A stretch of 64,000 nucleotides of DNA from Anadara kagoshimensis (GCA_021292105.1 CM037874.1:13431115-13495114), one strand, 5' to 3'. Shown: positions 24,506-35,900, counted from the stretch's first letter. The notes: a model not told the origin generated them from the sequence alone. Numbers and translations: made by a program.

Positions 24506-24684
24506 AAAAAAGAGACAGTTTTGGTATTTTAAGAACCCGCAGTTGTTATCAGTTTCATAATTTTAGAAATGACAATGTAAAAACTATTGACTTTATATTT
24601 GACTTACTCCAATAAACCACCCTCCATATTAAACGGCGACTTCAAACTGGATCCAGCTCGACCCTCCAAAATATCCATATCCAT
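12226..24684 (-). CDS. TRAF-family protein (RING, TRAF zinc fingers, coiled coil, MATH)
   Basis: A TNF-receptor-associated-factor-type adaptor and probable RING E3 ubiquitin ligase acting in cytoplasmic receptor signalling. Exons in transcript order are 24684-24608, 18881-18735, 18069-18030, 16677-16573, 15791-15552, 14672-14595, 14118-13785 and 12500-12226. They total 1296 nt (431 aa) with matching phases and GT/AG junctions. The start is ATGGATATGGATATTTTG at 24684. The RING begins at about residue 45 (CPVC, then CGHRCCASC and CPVD). Cys/His TRAF fingers span about 95-240 (CPQKCG, CPNGCKKG, CPFHKAGCEY). A heptad-like stretch covers about 245-285. The MATH domain begins LVWKIEGWKEKF and includes GEYDALLPWPF. 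The subtype is unsettled: the finger region looks TRAF4-like, while the MATH domain resembles TRAF2/3/5/6. The frame stops at TGA 12228-12226, possibly too early (see findings). Exons 6 and 7 have partial duplicate copies downstream. Confidence 0.9.
12560..12815 (-). repeat. SINE-A, full-length-like copy
   Basis: In reverse orientation: the tail at the left (GAGTGGAGTTGGGTAG), the body 'ctttggcaagcaaactgaca', and the tRNA-like head at the right (CTAAGTGGTGAGAGGCACTG, then GATCACTCGGTCA). It sits in the last TRAF intron. Confidence 0.7.
12974..13336 (+). mobile_element. TA-type MITE, host copy split by a nested insertion
   Basis: The left part (12974-13059) begins CAGTCAAACCTATCTATAAA. The right part (13237-13336) resumes at ATATGAATAAAG and ends GGCAGGTTGGACTG. 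Between them lies the inverted copy 13060-13236. With that insertion and one TA removed, the host copy matches the other family members. Confidence 0.85.
13060..13236 (-). mobile_element. TA-type MITE nested within a sister copy (177 bp)
   Basis: Begins CAGTCCAACCTGCC and ends CAGGTTTGACTG. It is flanked by TA at 13058-13059 and 13237-13238 where the uninterrupted family consensus has a single TA. That proves a TA target-site duplication and fixes the termini, as in Tc1/mariner-type elements. Confidence 0.9.
13661..13840 (-). repeat. Partial duplicate of the TRAF exon-7 end and donor
   Basis: The real exon 7 ends at 13785 (donor GTAAGA on the - strand). About 118 bp further downstream in the intron, the last ~55 bases of the exon are repeated with a donor-like GTAAGA (plus-strand TCTTAC at 13661). 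The copy retains GGTTACCACATGGCAATGTC and its reading frame, so an ORF runs from the exon through the intron into it. Confidence 0.88.
14503..14634 (-). repeat. Partial duplicate of the TRAF exon-6 end and donor
   Basis: The 3' ~42 bases of exon 6 (14595-14672) recur 87 bp downstream at about 14506-14547, including the zinc-finger codons for CPFHKAGCEY. The exon's GTAATT donor has become TTAATT in the copy, so the duplicate donor appears dead. Confidence 0.9.
14705..14882 (+). mobile_element. TA-type MITE copy
   Basis: Begins CAGTCAAACCTGTCTGTAAC and ends GGCAGGTTTGACTG, followed by TA at 14883. The left flank is TT rather than TA, so the left target copy has mutated. Confidence 0.8.
15308..15490. 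repeat. Intronic tandem duplication (~115 bp period)
   Basis: The stretch 'cagttttcaaagtttttgct' followed by 'gatttggacatggacct' occurs twice, at about 15325-15382 and 15438-15490, close to TRAF exon 5 but not reaching it. Confidence 0.75.
17085..17185. repeat. Short dispersed repeat (~90 bp), unclassified
   Basis: The best-preserved copy: GACACGTGAACTTCCGCC, then CAGGGAAGTGAGGCCGGGT, GGAAGGGTAAGCACATCCTG, TTTAGCTAGCTA, and a CCGCCACGTGTG end. CACGTG occurs at both ends. It lies in TRAF intron 16678-18029. The rest of that intron shows nothing recognisable except a degenerate MITE fragment at about 17885-17970. Confidence 0.65.
20399..20680 (+). repeat. SINE-B (tRNA-headed SINE)
   Basis: A tRNA-like head with A box TAGCTCAGTT and a B box like GGTTGGAACCAAGACC, a body with GTTAAAGAATCCTCC and CCACTTCGCCAATAGC, and a tail AAGTGAAATATTATTGACTA. 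Confidence 0.75.
21080..21178. repeat. Short dispersed repeat (~90 bp), diverged copy
   Basis: Shows GGAAGTGAGACCGTGTG, GTTAAGCTAGCTGCAACCG and a terminal CCACGTG, in the same orientation as the copy at 17085-17185. Confidence 0.5.
21365..22516. mobile_element. TAY...RTA element with 6-bp TSD (IS3EU-like MITE)
   Basis: Inverted termini of about 45-50 bp begin TACGAAAGCCTATTAAGCTC and end GAGCTTAATAGGCTTTCGTA. They are flanked by the direct repeat AGAGGT (21359-21364 and 22517-22522). The interior has two arrays of AAGGCG(T/C)...AACGCG units (about 21535-21750 and, inverted, 22330-22480), a hairpin at about 21418-21524 and a (GT)n run. No ORF. TAY...RTA ends with 6-bp duplications are what I recall for the IS3EU superfamily. 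Confidence 0.75.
21839..21910. repeat. (GT)n microsatellite
   Basis: About 25 GT units followed by an interrupted GTTTGTATGT segment, preceded by a poly-C run at about 21810-21820, inside the TAY...RTA element. Confidence 0.95.
22556..22750 (+). repeat. SINE-A with type-II tRNA-like head
   Basis: The head GATGGCCGAGTGTCC resembles a Leu/Ser-type tRNA A box, and the B box is CTAGGTTCGACTG. The body has AGTGTGAGAAAAATTTG and a diverged tail. Confidence 0.6.
23085..23411 (-). repeat. SINE-B, reverse
   Basis: The tRNA-like head at the right end reads, on the - strand, GACCACTAAAATAGTTCAGTG, and its B box is AGATTCGAATTCTCGC. The body extends left to the ATAGGTGAAG segment. Confidence 0.65.
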
Positions 24685-25314
24685 GGTGAAAAATATCCTT
24701 GTCCGAAAAGCTTCAATTTGTCAAAAATACCGTTACTGTATCTCTTTTCTTAATTCCTAGACCAGAAGGTTATATACGGGTACTTGTTATGTACAACAAT
24801 TATTCTATAGGTGGGAATTTAACATCTGTACCAGTGTTATTGGTGTACCTCTTTGGGATAACTCCTATTTCATGCTCGCGGCTGCATGTGTAAAGTCATT
24901 GTTAAGATTATTTAAAGTCGCTTAAGGAACAATCATTATATTTAGTTATTTTAATTTCTGCTAAGTTCTTTAATTGAATTAAGTAGGTATACTGTACATG
25001 TAATATGAAATATAGGGGAATAGTTTTCGTTGTTATTATATGCAATACATGTATTTTGTTTCAGTTTCTTCAGGTTCATTTCATTTCAATTGTATTTTAT
25101 CTTCTTTTTCATCTTCTAGTAGCTGTTATTATTATTTTTTGTTTATTTTATCTTTTTTCTTTTACAGATAAAATTTGAGGCTCTCGCTGTAACTCCATTC
25201 ATTTGTCATTAACATATTCTTTACATTTTATTGCTGTTTTCCAATCTGTAGTCTTTCTGGATAAGTGTATAAGTCTGCACGCAACTGCTTCATGATTTTT
25301 TCGAACAGTAGAGT

Positions 25315-25510
25315 GGTGTAAGGTAATGGTGTTTTACGCCCCAGTCAAGATTGTATCACTTCGATATCGAGACCTTCAGTTCTAGGATGGTGGGGATGGT
25401 GGAGGGATCCCGGGAGTCCAGAAAAACACCAACTGGTGAAATAGGATGTTCTCCGATGGGGGATTCGAAAGAAGGCGACGAGAGACCCGTTAGCACAATC
25501 TTAAGACCGC
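25315..25510 (-). repeat. SINE-A, reverse
   Basis: The tail at the left (GAGTGGTGTAAGGTAATGG, GCCCCAGTCAAGATTG), then 'cagttctaggatggtgg' of the body. The head is poorly conserved. Confidence 0.6.
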
Positions 25511-26317
25511 TCGATCAGCGAGGTCCCCCAATTGCTGTAAGAAGTTCTTGGCAGTGTCTACCTATAAAACCTCAGTGTTATATAACGTATTATAATTTGC
25601 AGTTGTAAAAATAGAGAAAGTTAATCAAAAAATCTATAAGGGAACTCGGTTATATATATAATAAACAACTAAATAAATGTTTTAAATAAATGTAAATTGA
25701 CTCTGACTCTAACTTCCATAGAAATCAATACCTCTATAAATTCTTTTGGTTCAAATTCAAAGACCTCTTTAGTTGTTCAATACGACTAAGTAAATACTGA
25801 ATTAAGTTAGAATACCAAAGTCTATTGACTACGTCATATTATCAGTTGAATGCTAAGGCCGGGGTGGTTGTTCAAGCCAGTATATCGTAGTTGAGTCTTG
25901 GGGTCGTCCTCATGATATGTCGGGGTAACTCAGGTTTTCTCTGTGCTTAACAAACTTCACCAGAACCATTTTAGATGACTGAATACAGTTTACAATAATT
26001 CAACCATTAACTTCATTTAAATATATATATATTTTTTTGCTATAATGACTGTGCCAAAAAAAAAACAACTTTAAGTTTACAACATTTTACTGTTGGGTAC
26101 GCCGGGAACCCGTAAAGTGACATGTGTTTAAAAAAGTTGTTTTGCAAATAGTTATTTTAGTATTTTCAAAATATAACCGCAATTATCAGATTATCATAAT
26201 AATTACTTCGTACATTCGAAAATACGTCGAAATAACTCTACTTTTTTACTCATCAAAGTTTTACGAATTTGTGCCATCGGATAATGAATACAATGAACTC
26301 ATTACTGAAAAGACATA

Positions 26318-26319
<2 letters not shown>

Positions 26320-26353
<34 letters not shown>
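26320..26353. repeat. (GT)n microsatellite
   Basis: About 16 GT units upstream of the HIP1 first exon. Confidence 0.95.
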
Positions 26354-26354
<1 letters not shown>

Positions 26355-26950
26355 TTTTTTTAATCAATAATCATAATGATCACATAGAAATATTTTGCTT
26401 TCAAGTTACACCGCACTTAGATTGTACAGGCAAACAGCTTGACACAGGAAAATGTAAATTAGTTTCATTTTTTAAATAGATCTCAAGTACAGTCATATCA
26501 ACATCATTGTTTAGATCTGGGTTCCTGTGCAGGGAACAGGAAAAAATATCTTCACAATCCGCCCAGAGCCCTTTATTTTCCCGTCTTTTAGAGATTTAGC
26601 CGGATCGCAATTTCTAATTGGAAACAAGATAAAACAATAATGATTTCCAAAAAATTCGAATCATTATGACTATCACAAATTTTGGACGATTTTCAATAGA
26701 CTACAAGACGAAATCCAGTGGCCGTACAAAGTCAATGATCCGAGTTAAACCGAAATTTGCCGAAAGGGGCACCTGCTTAGTAATTATCTCCCCTTTTAAA
26801 AGTTTGACAGTTCGACAGGTGTCGCTTGCATCGGAAGTTCCGCCTTTAAGCAGTAAACAGACAGTATTTGATAGATTGTAAATACGTGTGTTGCGTTGCA
26901 GATGAAAACATGAAATCCTGACAAATTTAGCTTTATATTGTGATTGCAAT

Positions 26951-29900
26951 ATGTCAACTAAACATTTACCAAGAGTTATAAGTCAAAGGGGTAAAACTGC
27001 AGTCGAAATCGAGCGAGAAAACTTTGAGAAAAACCAGGTATCGCATCATATGTTGACAACCTTCCCAGTCGGTGAATCATAACATGTTATCAAAGTTGAC
27101 TCATTTACTTTTTGTGAAAACGCAAATAAAACGTGTTATAAATTAATAATTTATGCATGTGTTATCTCTATGGAGACACTATATTGCTTTACATAATCAG
27201 ATTATTTGAATAAATTTCAAATATTTTAGGAAAAATTTGATAAATATGGACCATGTCTAAAGTGAAACTGATGGTGACTTGATATAGACAGAGCCCCATT
27301 AGATGCAGAATCTGTTTAAAATAATATAATATTTTGTTCTCAAAGGAGTCAAATACAAGCCCCTGTGATAATGGCCAAGTGTAGATCTACGGAGACCTAT
27401 AAGATATTTTATACTGTCTGGCGTTAGTGCTGCATTTTCTGTGCATACATTTTCATGCTTCCTTTTTTCATATATTCCTACGGTCAATTTAACAAGGTGA
27501 ATAATTAATAAAAATATTTCGTAATCAGTCACTTTAATCACCTGCAGCAAGAATTTATATTGTTGAAAAGTACATCACCTTGTCTATTGGTTTGAAGTCT
27601 GTCTTAAGCATGAACATTCATGATGTCACAGCTTAACTCTGTTTCAATAGTTTGAATATGAAAGTAAATGCTTTTCTCAATAAAATACCATGCAAACTAA
27701 TGTGTCCTAACTTTTTAATCTTGGGTTTGCATTTGTGCAGCATTATCATTTTGCCATATGTCTTGAAGGGGTCAATTCAAAGAAACAGTACCTTTAATTA
27801 TTCACTATAAGGTTATGAACAAAATAATGGTGGCTTTCTATGAGGCGCCGTTTCTATATTTATTCACTATTTTCACATATCCAAAAATCGATTTATGGAT
27901 ATCCAAAAATCGATTTATGGATATGCAAAAATAGCCAGTATTTTTACATATCCAAAAATCGATTTATGGATATCCAAAATTAAATTTTGGAAATTCCAAA
28001 ATACTGAGTTCTCCCCATATATCAATCCCGAAGTGAATACTGTTGGTACATTGAATTAATAAAAGAAATATTCATCCTCGCAAATAAAAATAATATTTTT
28101 ATAATATGGATTATAAATGCGTTTTTTCATCGACTTTTGTTAAAAATGTAAACTTGTGTATATTTTAAGATTTTTTGTTTTCTGTAGTGCCCACGCGGTA
28201 TGCGAGTCGCGTCTTAGAATCCAACATGGCTGCTACAGAAAGTAATGGAAAAAACAAACACTTGGGATAGAATACAGTGGAGTAATATTAAACGCAATGA
28301 GATGTTTTGAAAGTGAAGATCTGGACTGTAACCGTTAAGACAGTCACAACGATGTCTGTCTTTAATGCAACTGTTGACTTAGCTTTTCTGCGTACTTGAC
28401 AATTTCCCGCATAAATAGTAAAACAGTCCCGCACTGTATATTTGGGGAGAAATCATTTCGCACTACTGACTATTTTTGCATATGCAAAAATCGATATGGA
28501 TATCCAAAATTCGATTTATGGATATCCATAAATCGATTTTTAGATATCCAAAAATAGTCAGCATTTTTACATATGCAAAATTAGATTTATGGATATCCAT
28601 AAATCGAATTTTGGATATCCATAAATCGATTTTTGCATATGCAAAATTATTTTTGGATATCTAAAAATATTTTACATATGTTAAATTCGATTTATGGATA
28701 TCCATAAATGAATTATGGATATCCATAAATGAATTATGCATATATAAAATAGTGAATAAATATAGAAACGGCGCCTCATAGCTTTCCAACATCTAGATTC
28801 AAACCCCACTCGGAGAAGATCCTAGTGGAGACAGTTTGTTGGTTCATTTGCAGAAGAATGTAGGTTATTCTCTGGACACTAGTTGCCTCCACCATTTTAC
28901 TACTGACCACTTCGATGCTCAATTTGTATTGAAGAAATATGTAAATTTAAACTAAATCATAGATTATTCAATTTCTGGTCAGAATATTTAATTATCTTGG
29001 TGTTCAGTCAAGTGTGAAACTTGCATCATTGGTCTGTAAACTACTATACAGGGCCTCAGAAATACTCTGTGAACTAACCTGCGTCCATCTTGAATGTTGA
29101 GAAAACACTTGATTTTCTTCTTCTCATTTACTGCTTGTTGCTTATCCTAAAATTTGACTTGTGTAGATTTGATGTCAATAGTTTTTGACCATCAAAGTTG
29201 TTTTGTAATACTTTTTATTTTCCATTTTTAGACTGCAGCAATTAACAAGGCTATTAACAATCAAGAAACTCCAGTGAAAGAAAAACATGTCAGAAGTATC
29301 CTTTTTATTGTAAATTGATTCAGGACAAGATATAGTGTATTTGTCAAATTTGCTTTGAAAACTATAGTGTTATACTCTAAAGGTGGAAAATCACTACAGT
29401 AGCTCAGTTGATATAGTGCTCACTCCTTATGTGGGAGGTTGGGAGTTTGAACTCCTGCTGGGTATTACCTAGTCTTGAAAACAAGTAGTGAGTGTTCCTC
29501 TGCCAAGCATTTGAGATTTGGAGTTGAAAGTCATGGGGTTCTTTAGTAGGCATAGCATGTAAAAGAAACCCTCCTGCACATTGCCAAAGTGCATTATGAC
29601 AGTAAAAATTTCGGTCACTTCACCTATAGCTTGTTACATCCAGATATACCGGTAAGTGAAATATTCTTGACTTGGATGTAAAACTCCATTCAATCAATTA
29701 AACTATTAAGTTATCCATCACATCTAGAAATTGATTGAATATACAATTAAGATCACACTTTGAATTTATGCCAAACGGTCTAGTTAAAAGCAGAAGAAAA
29801 AACATTTTCTCAAGAAGTTGTCTGTTGGCATGCAATTTAAACCAATAGCAGGCATTATGTTCGTTTACATGGTTCATTGCTATGTTGCATAAAACAACAT

Positions 29901-32900
29901 TTAAAGGAGGACATGAATAACTTCATTGTTGCTACTCGTTCAGTCAGGAAATTTTGTTATTATAATTATACAGGGTTTGACAAAAAAAAAATTATGGGAT
30001 GTCTATAAAAAACCATACAAAAAATGGAGTTTGGGACTTCAAAATATAGGGTGACAATGGGCAAATGGCAACACTATTGAGTGATATTACAATTAAAACA
30101 AAGTTTTACTGTAATAATAGAAAATAAAACTATTTTCATTTTGTTAACCAGTAAATTAAGTGTTCTTTATATTTATATATATATATATATCTATGTTTCC
30201 ATTCCTGGTAGCCAAAATCGCTGTTGGCTACTAATTTCTGAGGAATTCTTTAAAAAAGTAACCTATTTTAGCAAATTTGTGAAAAAATACTTTAAAAAGG
30301 ACTATATTTCCACAAATTTTGGAAATTTGGCTACTAATTATTTTAAATGTATGGAAACCTAGTATATATATATATATATAGACAACTTTTAAGACACGTT
30401 TGACTGTATTTGTAAGATTTGTAGTTTTTTCGTGATACATACATATTATATACACAGTGTGTATGTACAACACTCAGTATCAGGTCGAGTCCTTTTTTTT
30501 CGTAGCCGTATCACTACGAGTCGCGTTTGTGCCACGAGTAGTGATACAGCTACGAAAAAAGGACGAGACCTGATACGAAGGGCTGTACATACACACTGTG
30601 TATATAATATTTTTATCTAACATTCCCAATTAGGTTATTTAAAATAATGAAAAAAAACAATACTTTATGTGAGAAAATTACATTTTACCACAGAAAACCA
30701 CTGAACTATGTTATGACTGACAAATCCAAGACTCCCTGATGATGTAACAATGAGAAAGTGCACGTGCGCTTTACCGCCAATGTTGTATCACCACAGTGTG
30801 GTGATACAAGATTCTGTATCATACGTGTTTGATAAAACTTGTATTTCGTTAAATCAGATAGAGAAACTAGTCTAATGTTAGATAAATGTATTTATAATTT
30901 ATAAAATTGATGTACAAAAATGTGACACAGATATGTTAGTGATTCACCATGTCATCAAATGACCTTTGACCTGGTATAGTAATCAAAACCCTTAATTGGA
31001 GTGATTTATGAACAAATCACTTCAAATTGACAATTACAGATTTTAAAACAAATTAACCTTAAATTAAAATCTAATAAGATTTTTAAATGCATCAACTGCA
31101 TCAAATAAACAGAATGTAATTATTGATGTAGAAAATTTTAACACAAATGTGACAAAGTTATTATATAATCAAGTGACAGGTTTGATCAATGGACAGAAAT
31201 GATTCACCTAGCAAGTTTTCTCTTAAGGCTGATACATGTATTACTTTTTCACAAGCTGACTATAGGTATCAGTTTATTATAACACATACAGACACACTCT
31301 CAGCACCCAACACACTACAGTGAAACCTGTCTATAGGGGCCACCCAAGGGAACCAGTAAAAGTGGCCTTTATGGGCAGGTGGCTCTTATATACAAGTTCA
31401 AATAGTATAAATAAAAAACAATTGGGATACAATTCAACTGGCTTTTATAAGCAGGTGTCCCTTATATAGAGGTGACCTTTAAGGCAGGTTGGACTGTAGA
31501 AATGTAGTTGTCCTAGTCTTAAAAAGTCTTTTCTGCAGGAAATTTATCCAAACATGCAAAAGGGGTGGGTCGGGGGGTTACTAGAACATTTAATTTTATA
31601 GTAAAACAATTTTAAGAATTTTAATCTTAAATTTTAAAGGGAAACAAATAATTAAAAAAGCTGAAACAATAAACAGCCATACAATATTCTAATGTTCCTG
31701 TTGAGCATTGGAAACCCTAATGGGCAGGGCATTTTGTTGTACTTCACTAAGTTCAGTTCAGAATGATGTGGCGATAAGTGAGGTGACAAAGTTATTGAGA
31801 GACATCATAACAAGGTTTTACTGTAGATTGGTTGAAAAAAATAGGAATCCGTTAGTTCTTTGACACTGAAAAAAAGAATCGCTTAGTTCTTTGACACTGA
31901 AAAATAGGAATCGCTTAGTTCTTTGACACTGAAAAATAGGAATCGCTTAGTTCTTTGACACTGAAAAATAGGAATCGCTTAGTTCTTTGACACTGAAAAA
32001 TAGGAACCGCTTAGTTCTTTGACACTGAAAAATAGGAATCGCTTAGTTCTTTGACACTGAAAAATAGGAATCGCTTAGTTCTTTGACTCTGAAAAATAGG
32101 AATCGCTTAGTTCTTTGACACTGAAAAATAGGAATCGCTTAGTTCTTTGACACTGAAAAAAAGAATCCCTTAGTTTTTTGACACTGAAAAATAGGAATCG
32201 CTTAGTTCTTTGACACTGAAAAATAGGAATCGCTTAGTTCTTTGACACTGAAAAATAGGAATCGCTTAGTTCTTTGACACTGAAAAATAGGAATCGCTTA
32301 GTTTTTTGACACTGAAAAATAGGAATCGCTTAGTTCTTTGACACTGAAAAAAAGAATCCCTTAGTTTTTTGACACTGAAAAATAGGAATCGCTTAGTTCT
32401 TTGACACTGAAAAATAGGAATCGCTTAGCTCTTTGACACTGAAAAATAGGAATCGCTTAGTTCTTTGACACTGAAAAATAGGAATCGCTTAGTTCTTTGA
32501 CACTGAAAAATAGGAATCGCTTAGTTCTTTGACACTCTAGCTTCATATCTAAAGAAGTGCAGTTTCAGATAATATACCATGTGTCTATTGAATCTTAAAA
32601 TCCATATGTCATTGATGTAGTTCACCTTAATAGATGATGTCAACTAAGTCTATATAATGATGATGATAGTCAGTAGCACAGATGTATAGTATCTGTATTG
32701 ATGTATTGATTAGATTTACAATTATATATGTATTGTGAGATACTCAGATTCATGTTGTGGTATGTATGTATAAATGTGTATGTATGTCAGAGATCATCCA
32801 TGTATAGGCAGGCAAGAATAACTTGACTGTTTGACCTTTCATTAGGAATATTCATATAGGATGATCCACCCAATTCCTGGATAGTGTCAGGGTTCACAGT

Positions 32901-35900
32901 TAATACATAATCAATACATGCTTTGCATAATGTAGACGAAATGAACACATTTTTTTCCTATACATAAATGTACTGGTCCATAATAAATATTTGAATAAAG
33001 GTCAAGCCTACAGGTGAATGTTGTTTTGCTATATCTGAACATATATTGTATATATAGTAAACTGGTACAGACAATCCTGTCTATAAAGACCACCTCTATA
33101 TATGAACCATCAAATAAACTTTGTAAACTAGTGATCTTATTATACAGGGTTCCAATTGGAGCAAAATGGCCATCTGGATGAACATATCCAATCAAACTTG
33201 AGATGGCATCAAAATAAACTGTTATGAACAGTTGGCATTGATATAAAGGCTCAGGGTCCAAATAATGACATAGTGACCAACTAGATGGACATCTCCAATC
33301 AAACTTGAGATAGTAAACTAATTGGCTTACATTATTAACTGTGGTTCTGGTTTATCAAACAGTTTTCCAGAACCACAGTTAATTACCGGTAATACATGTA
33401 CTTAAATATAGATAGTTGTTAATACAGTAAAACCTTGATTCGTCACCACCATTTGTTCTGTCGTATTTTAGCATTACAGCATTATAAAGGGGTTAACAGA
33501 TTAATCAAGGGAGACCTATAAAAAGACATAAAACAAATTGGGTTTTTTGACTTCAAAGTACTATGAGGACAAGTGAAGTGGCAAAGTTGTCAAGGGGCAT
33601 TATAACAAGGTTTTACTGAACATATTTATATAGATTTGAAGTTTATCATCTCTTTTGAATATTTAGTTCTGTTATATATGAGATTTTAATTCCTTAACTT
33701 TAACAAGCTATTGTATTAGGTACATTTCAAGATCATGGAGCTGGGTTTTTCTGGAGTATTGCTATCAAACTGCCTGTACAAGCTAATCCAATCATATGCT
33801 GGAAATTTTTACATGTTTTACACAAAATTTTGCGAGAAGGACATGCAGATGTAAGTTATTTTTATTTTTTCATTTAAGAGTTGTATAAAAAGATAAGCAG
33901 GATTTCCTATCATTTTCAAGGAAGGAAATGCACTTCAAGTTCATACATTTTATCAATTGATGGATAAAAGCCTGTTGATTTTGGAGGTCATACGACTCAT
34001 AAGTCAAAGGTCAAGGTCAAGCTGCTTATGAAATAATTTATTTATTATTCTATGTTTCCATTCCTGGTAGCCAAAATCGCCATTGGCTACTAATTTCTGA
34101 GGAATTCTTTAAAAAAGTAACCTATTTTAGCAAATTTGTGGAAAATTACTTTAAAAAGGACTATATTTTCACAAATTTTGGAAATTTGGCTAATATTTCA
34201 AATTTATGGAAACCTAGTTATTATTTAAGAATTTCAATTTACTTTGATTGATTTTCACTCAAATTAATACTGGTACACTGACAGATATGCTTGAAAGAAA
34301 GATTCTATGATTTTGGAGGTTTAAAGTTCAAGGTCACCGTTAATATAAATTGATTTCAAATTTGAAAAGTAGATGCATATATAGATATCTTGAAAGAAGT
34401 TATCCTAACAATTTTAGTGTTCATATTGCAAAGCAATTTATGATGTCTTTGCTTAAAAAGTATTTCCAAACTGAGTGATCTCCTTCAGCTGCCATCCAGC
34501 CAGCAGACGTTAAAGTTTGTGTATCATCAGTATTATTTACATGCATACTTTGAATGGTTGAAATGTAGTTACAGTCAAGCACAACAAAGAACATAGATAA
34601 AATGACCTGTCAACCCCTGTCAGTCTCATATCTTTGGTTGTGACTCCACTCACATTTCATCATGTGACCATAGGGAATACGTATGTGCCGTGTTATATGT
34701 CATGTTATATCCCATGACAAATAACACGCTCCCATTTATTTCAACACAAAATTATGCCGGAATTATATGTATGTAATAATTATTTAAATTTACATGAATA
34801 GTAATAATATGTAATAAATCTGTTACTTTTTTACAGGCCATTATTGATTCCTTTAAGTACTGCAGTCATCTAACAGACCTAGGAAAATTATGGGTATGTG
34901 TGATATTTTTACTAATGATAATTCAGAATTCTGTTCACAAAAAATATTGTAATACAAAATATTTTTGTGTCAAGAAATTCATTTGTGATGACGATCTCTC
35001 GATAAAATGCAGAAATTAATTAATGCGAGGTCAGGTTGCAATTTCAAATTAACACACCCCCCCCAAAAGTAGAGTCATGCCTTATGGATCTCATCATTTC
35101 TCACTGCCTAGCTTCAAATCCTTCTCTGGACAGAATCTAGTGTGCAAAAATGTGTTTGTGTACTTGCTGAAGGTTCGCAGTTTTTTCTGGGTGCTCTGGT
35201 TTCCTCCATCATGCCAGATCCGTCCACCTCAATATAAGTGAATCTTGACTGGGACTTAAAGTTCCATTACTCCACTCTCGACTGCACAAAAATACATGTT
35301 AAATATGGTATTAAGTGTATTTCTACAAGAGAATAACACCTTGTTTTCTCATCTGTTAAATGTTGGTTGAGCAAAAAAAATGTGAACTTTTAATTTCAAA
35401 TTCATTAGTCAGTTAAAATTACTACTTACAGTAGATTTGGCTGTAGATAGATTATGTGGTATCCTGTTTTACAAGCTATGTTAGCCAATTCTAGTGAAAG
35501 TTCAGACTGATTGTACATCTTCTATTGTGTTGGTTGTTTGCTCCTATATTTATTTTATCCCCCGGCTTTCATAGAAATAAGGGGATATTAAATTTGAGTT
35601 GCTGTCTGTCCTTCCTTCTGTCTGTGCAAATTCTCCAAAACTATGAAGCACTTTTTCATGAAACTTGGTGCAAAGCATCAACATTGATAGGAGATGTGCA
35701 TATTGTTAAACTGAGTTGGTTTGCTAATTTTTCTGGGAGTTATTTCCCTTTGAACATTAGTACAAATCACTAAAAAGAACCTGCTGGTGGGGGATCTTAA
35801 TTCACTGAATTTACTTGTCAGTTTTACAATATGATGGTAAATTCTTACTATTTCTATCCATCAATAATATCAATATACACATGTATAACCCGTTGTAATT

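Larger units (their letters stand above)
18882..24607. other. TRAF intron 1, repeat-filled
   Basis: No exon was found in this 5.7-kb intron. Contents in order: a small direct repeat near 19749-19802 ('cattatacgacaaatgacac' twice), a SINE-B (20399-20680), a copy of the ~90-bp repeat (21080-21178), the TAY...RTA element 21365-22516, a SINE-A (22556-22750), a SINE-B in reverse (23085-23411) and a T run at 24472-24504. About 19.0-19.7 kb and 23.5-24.4 kb look like plain AT-rich sequence. Confidence 0.7.
24685..26950. promoter_or_regulatory. Divergent TRAF/HIP1 intergenic region (putative shared promoter)
   Basis: The first coding exons of TRAF (-, start 24684) and HIP1 (+, start 26951) diverge across 2.27 kb, so both promoters should lie here if no upstream non-coding exon exists. 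I see a SINE-A in reverse (25315-25510), a (GT)n run (26320-26353) and, 110 bp before the HIP1 ATG, an ETS-like palindrome CGGAAGTTCCG (26832-26842). No TATA box or start site can be assigned. Confidence 0.45.
29296..33707. other. HIP1 intron 2 (4.4 kb), repeat-rich
   Basis: Contents: SINE-B (29393-29700), a Tigger-like MITE fragment (29971-30111), a hAT-like MITE (30191-30362), a foldback (30445-30608), a TA-type MITE (31318-31496), a Tigger-like fragment (about 31745-31823), a 32-bp minisatellite (31846-32537), a TA-type MITE fragment (about 33070-33110), a hairpin (33334-33383) and a Tigger-like MITE (33425-33618). Stretches at about 30.9-31.25 kb and 32.55-33.05 kb look featureless. Confidence 0.7.

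Noticed and set aside
28226..28270. ATG at 28226 as the HIP1 start (MAATESNGK)
   Set aside because: It lies inside the TAY...RTA element and stops after 14 codons, whereas the exon at 26951 joins in phase and matches the family N-terminus.
31846..32537. CRISPR array
   Set aside because: The 32-bp repeats are directly abutting, with no spacers, and lie in a eukaryotic intron.
33720..33850. HIP1 exon 3 beginning at the AG of 'attag' (33720)
   Set aside because: Joining there loses the conserved ILG residues; the acceptor at 33707 restores TIVLGTF and keeps the phase.
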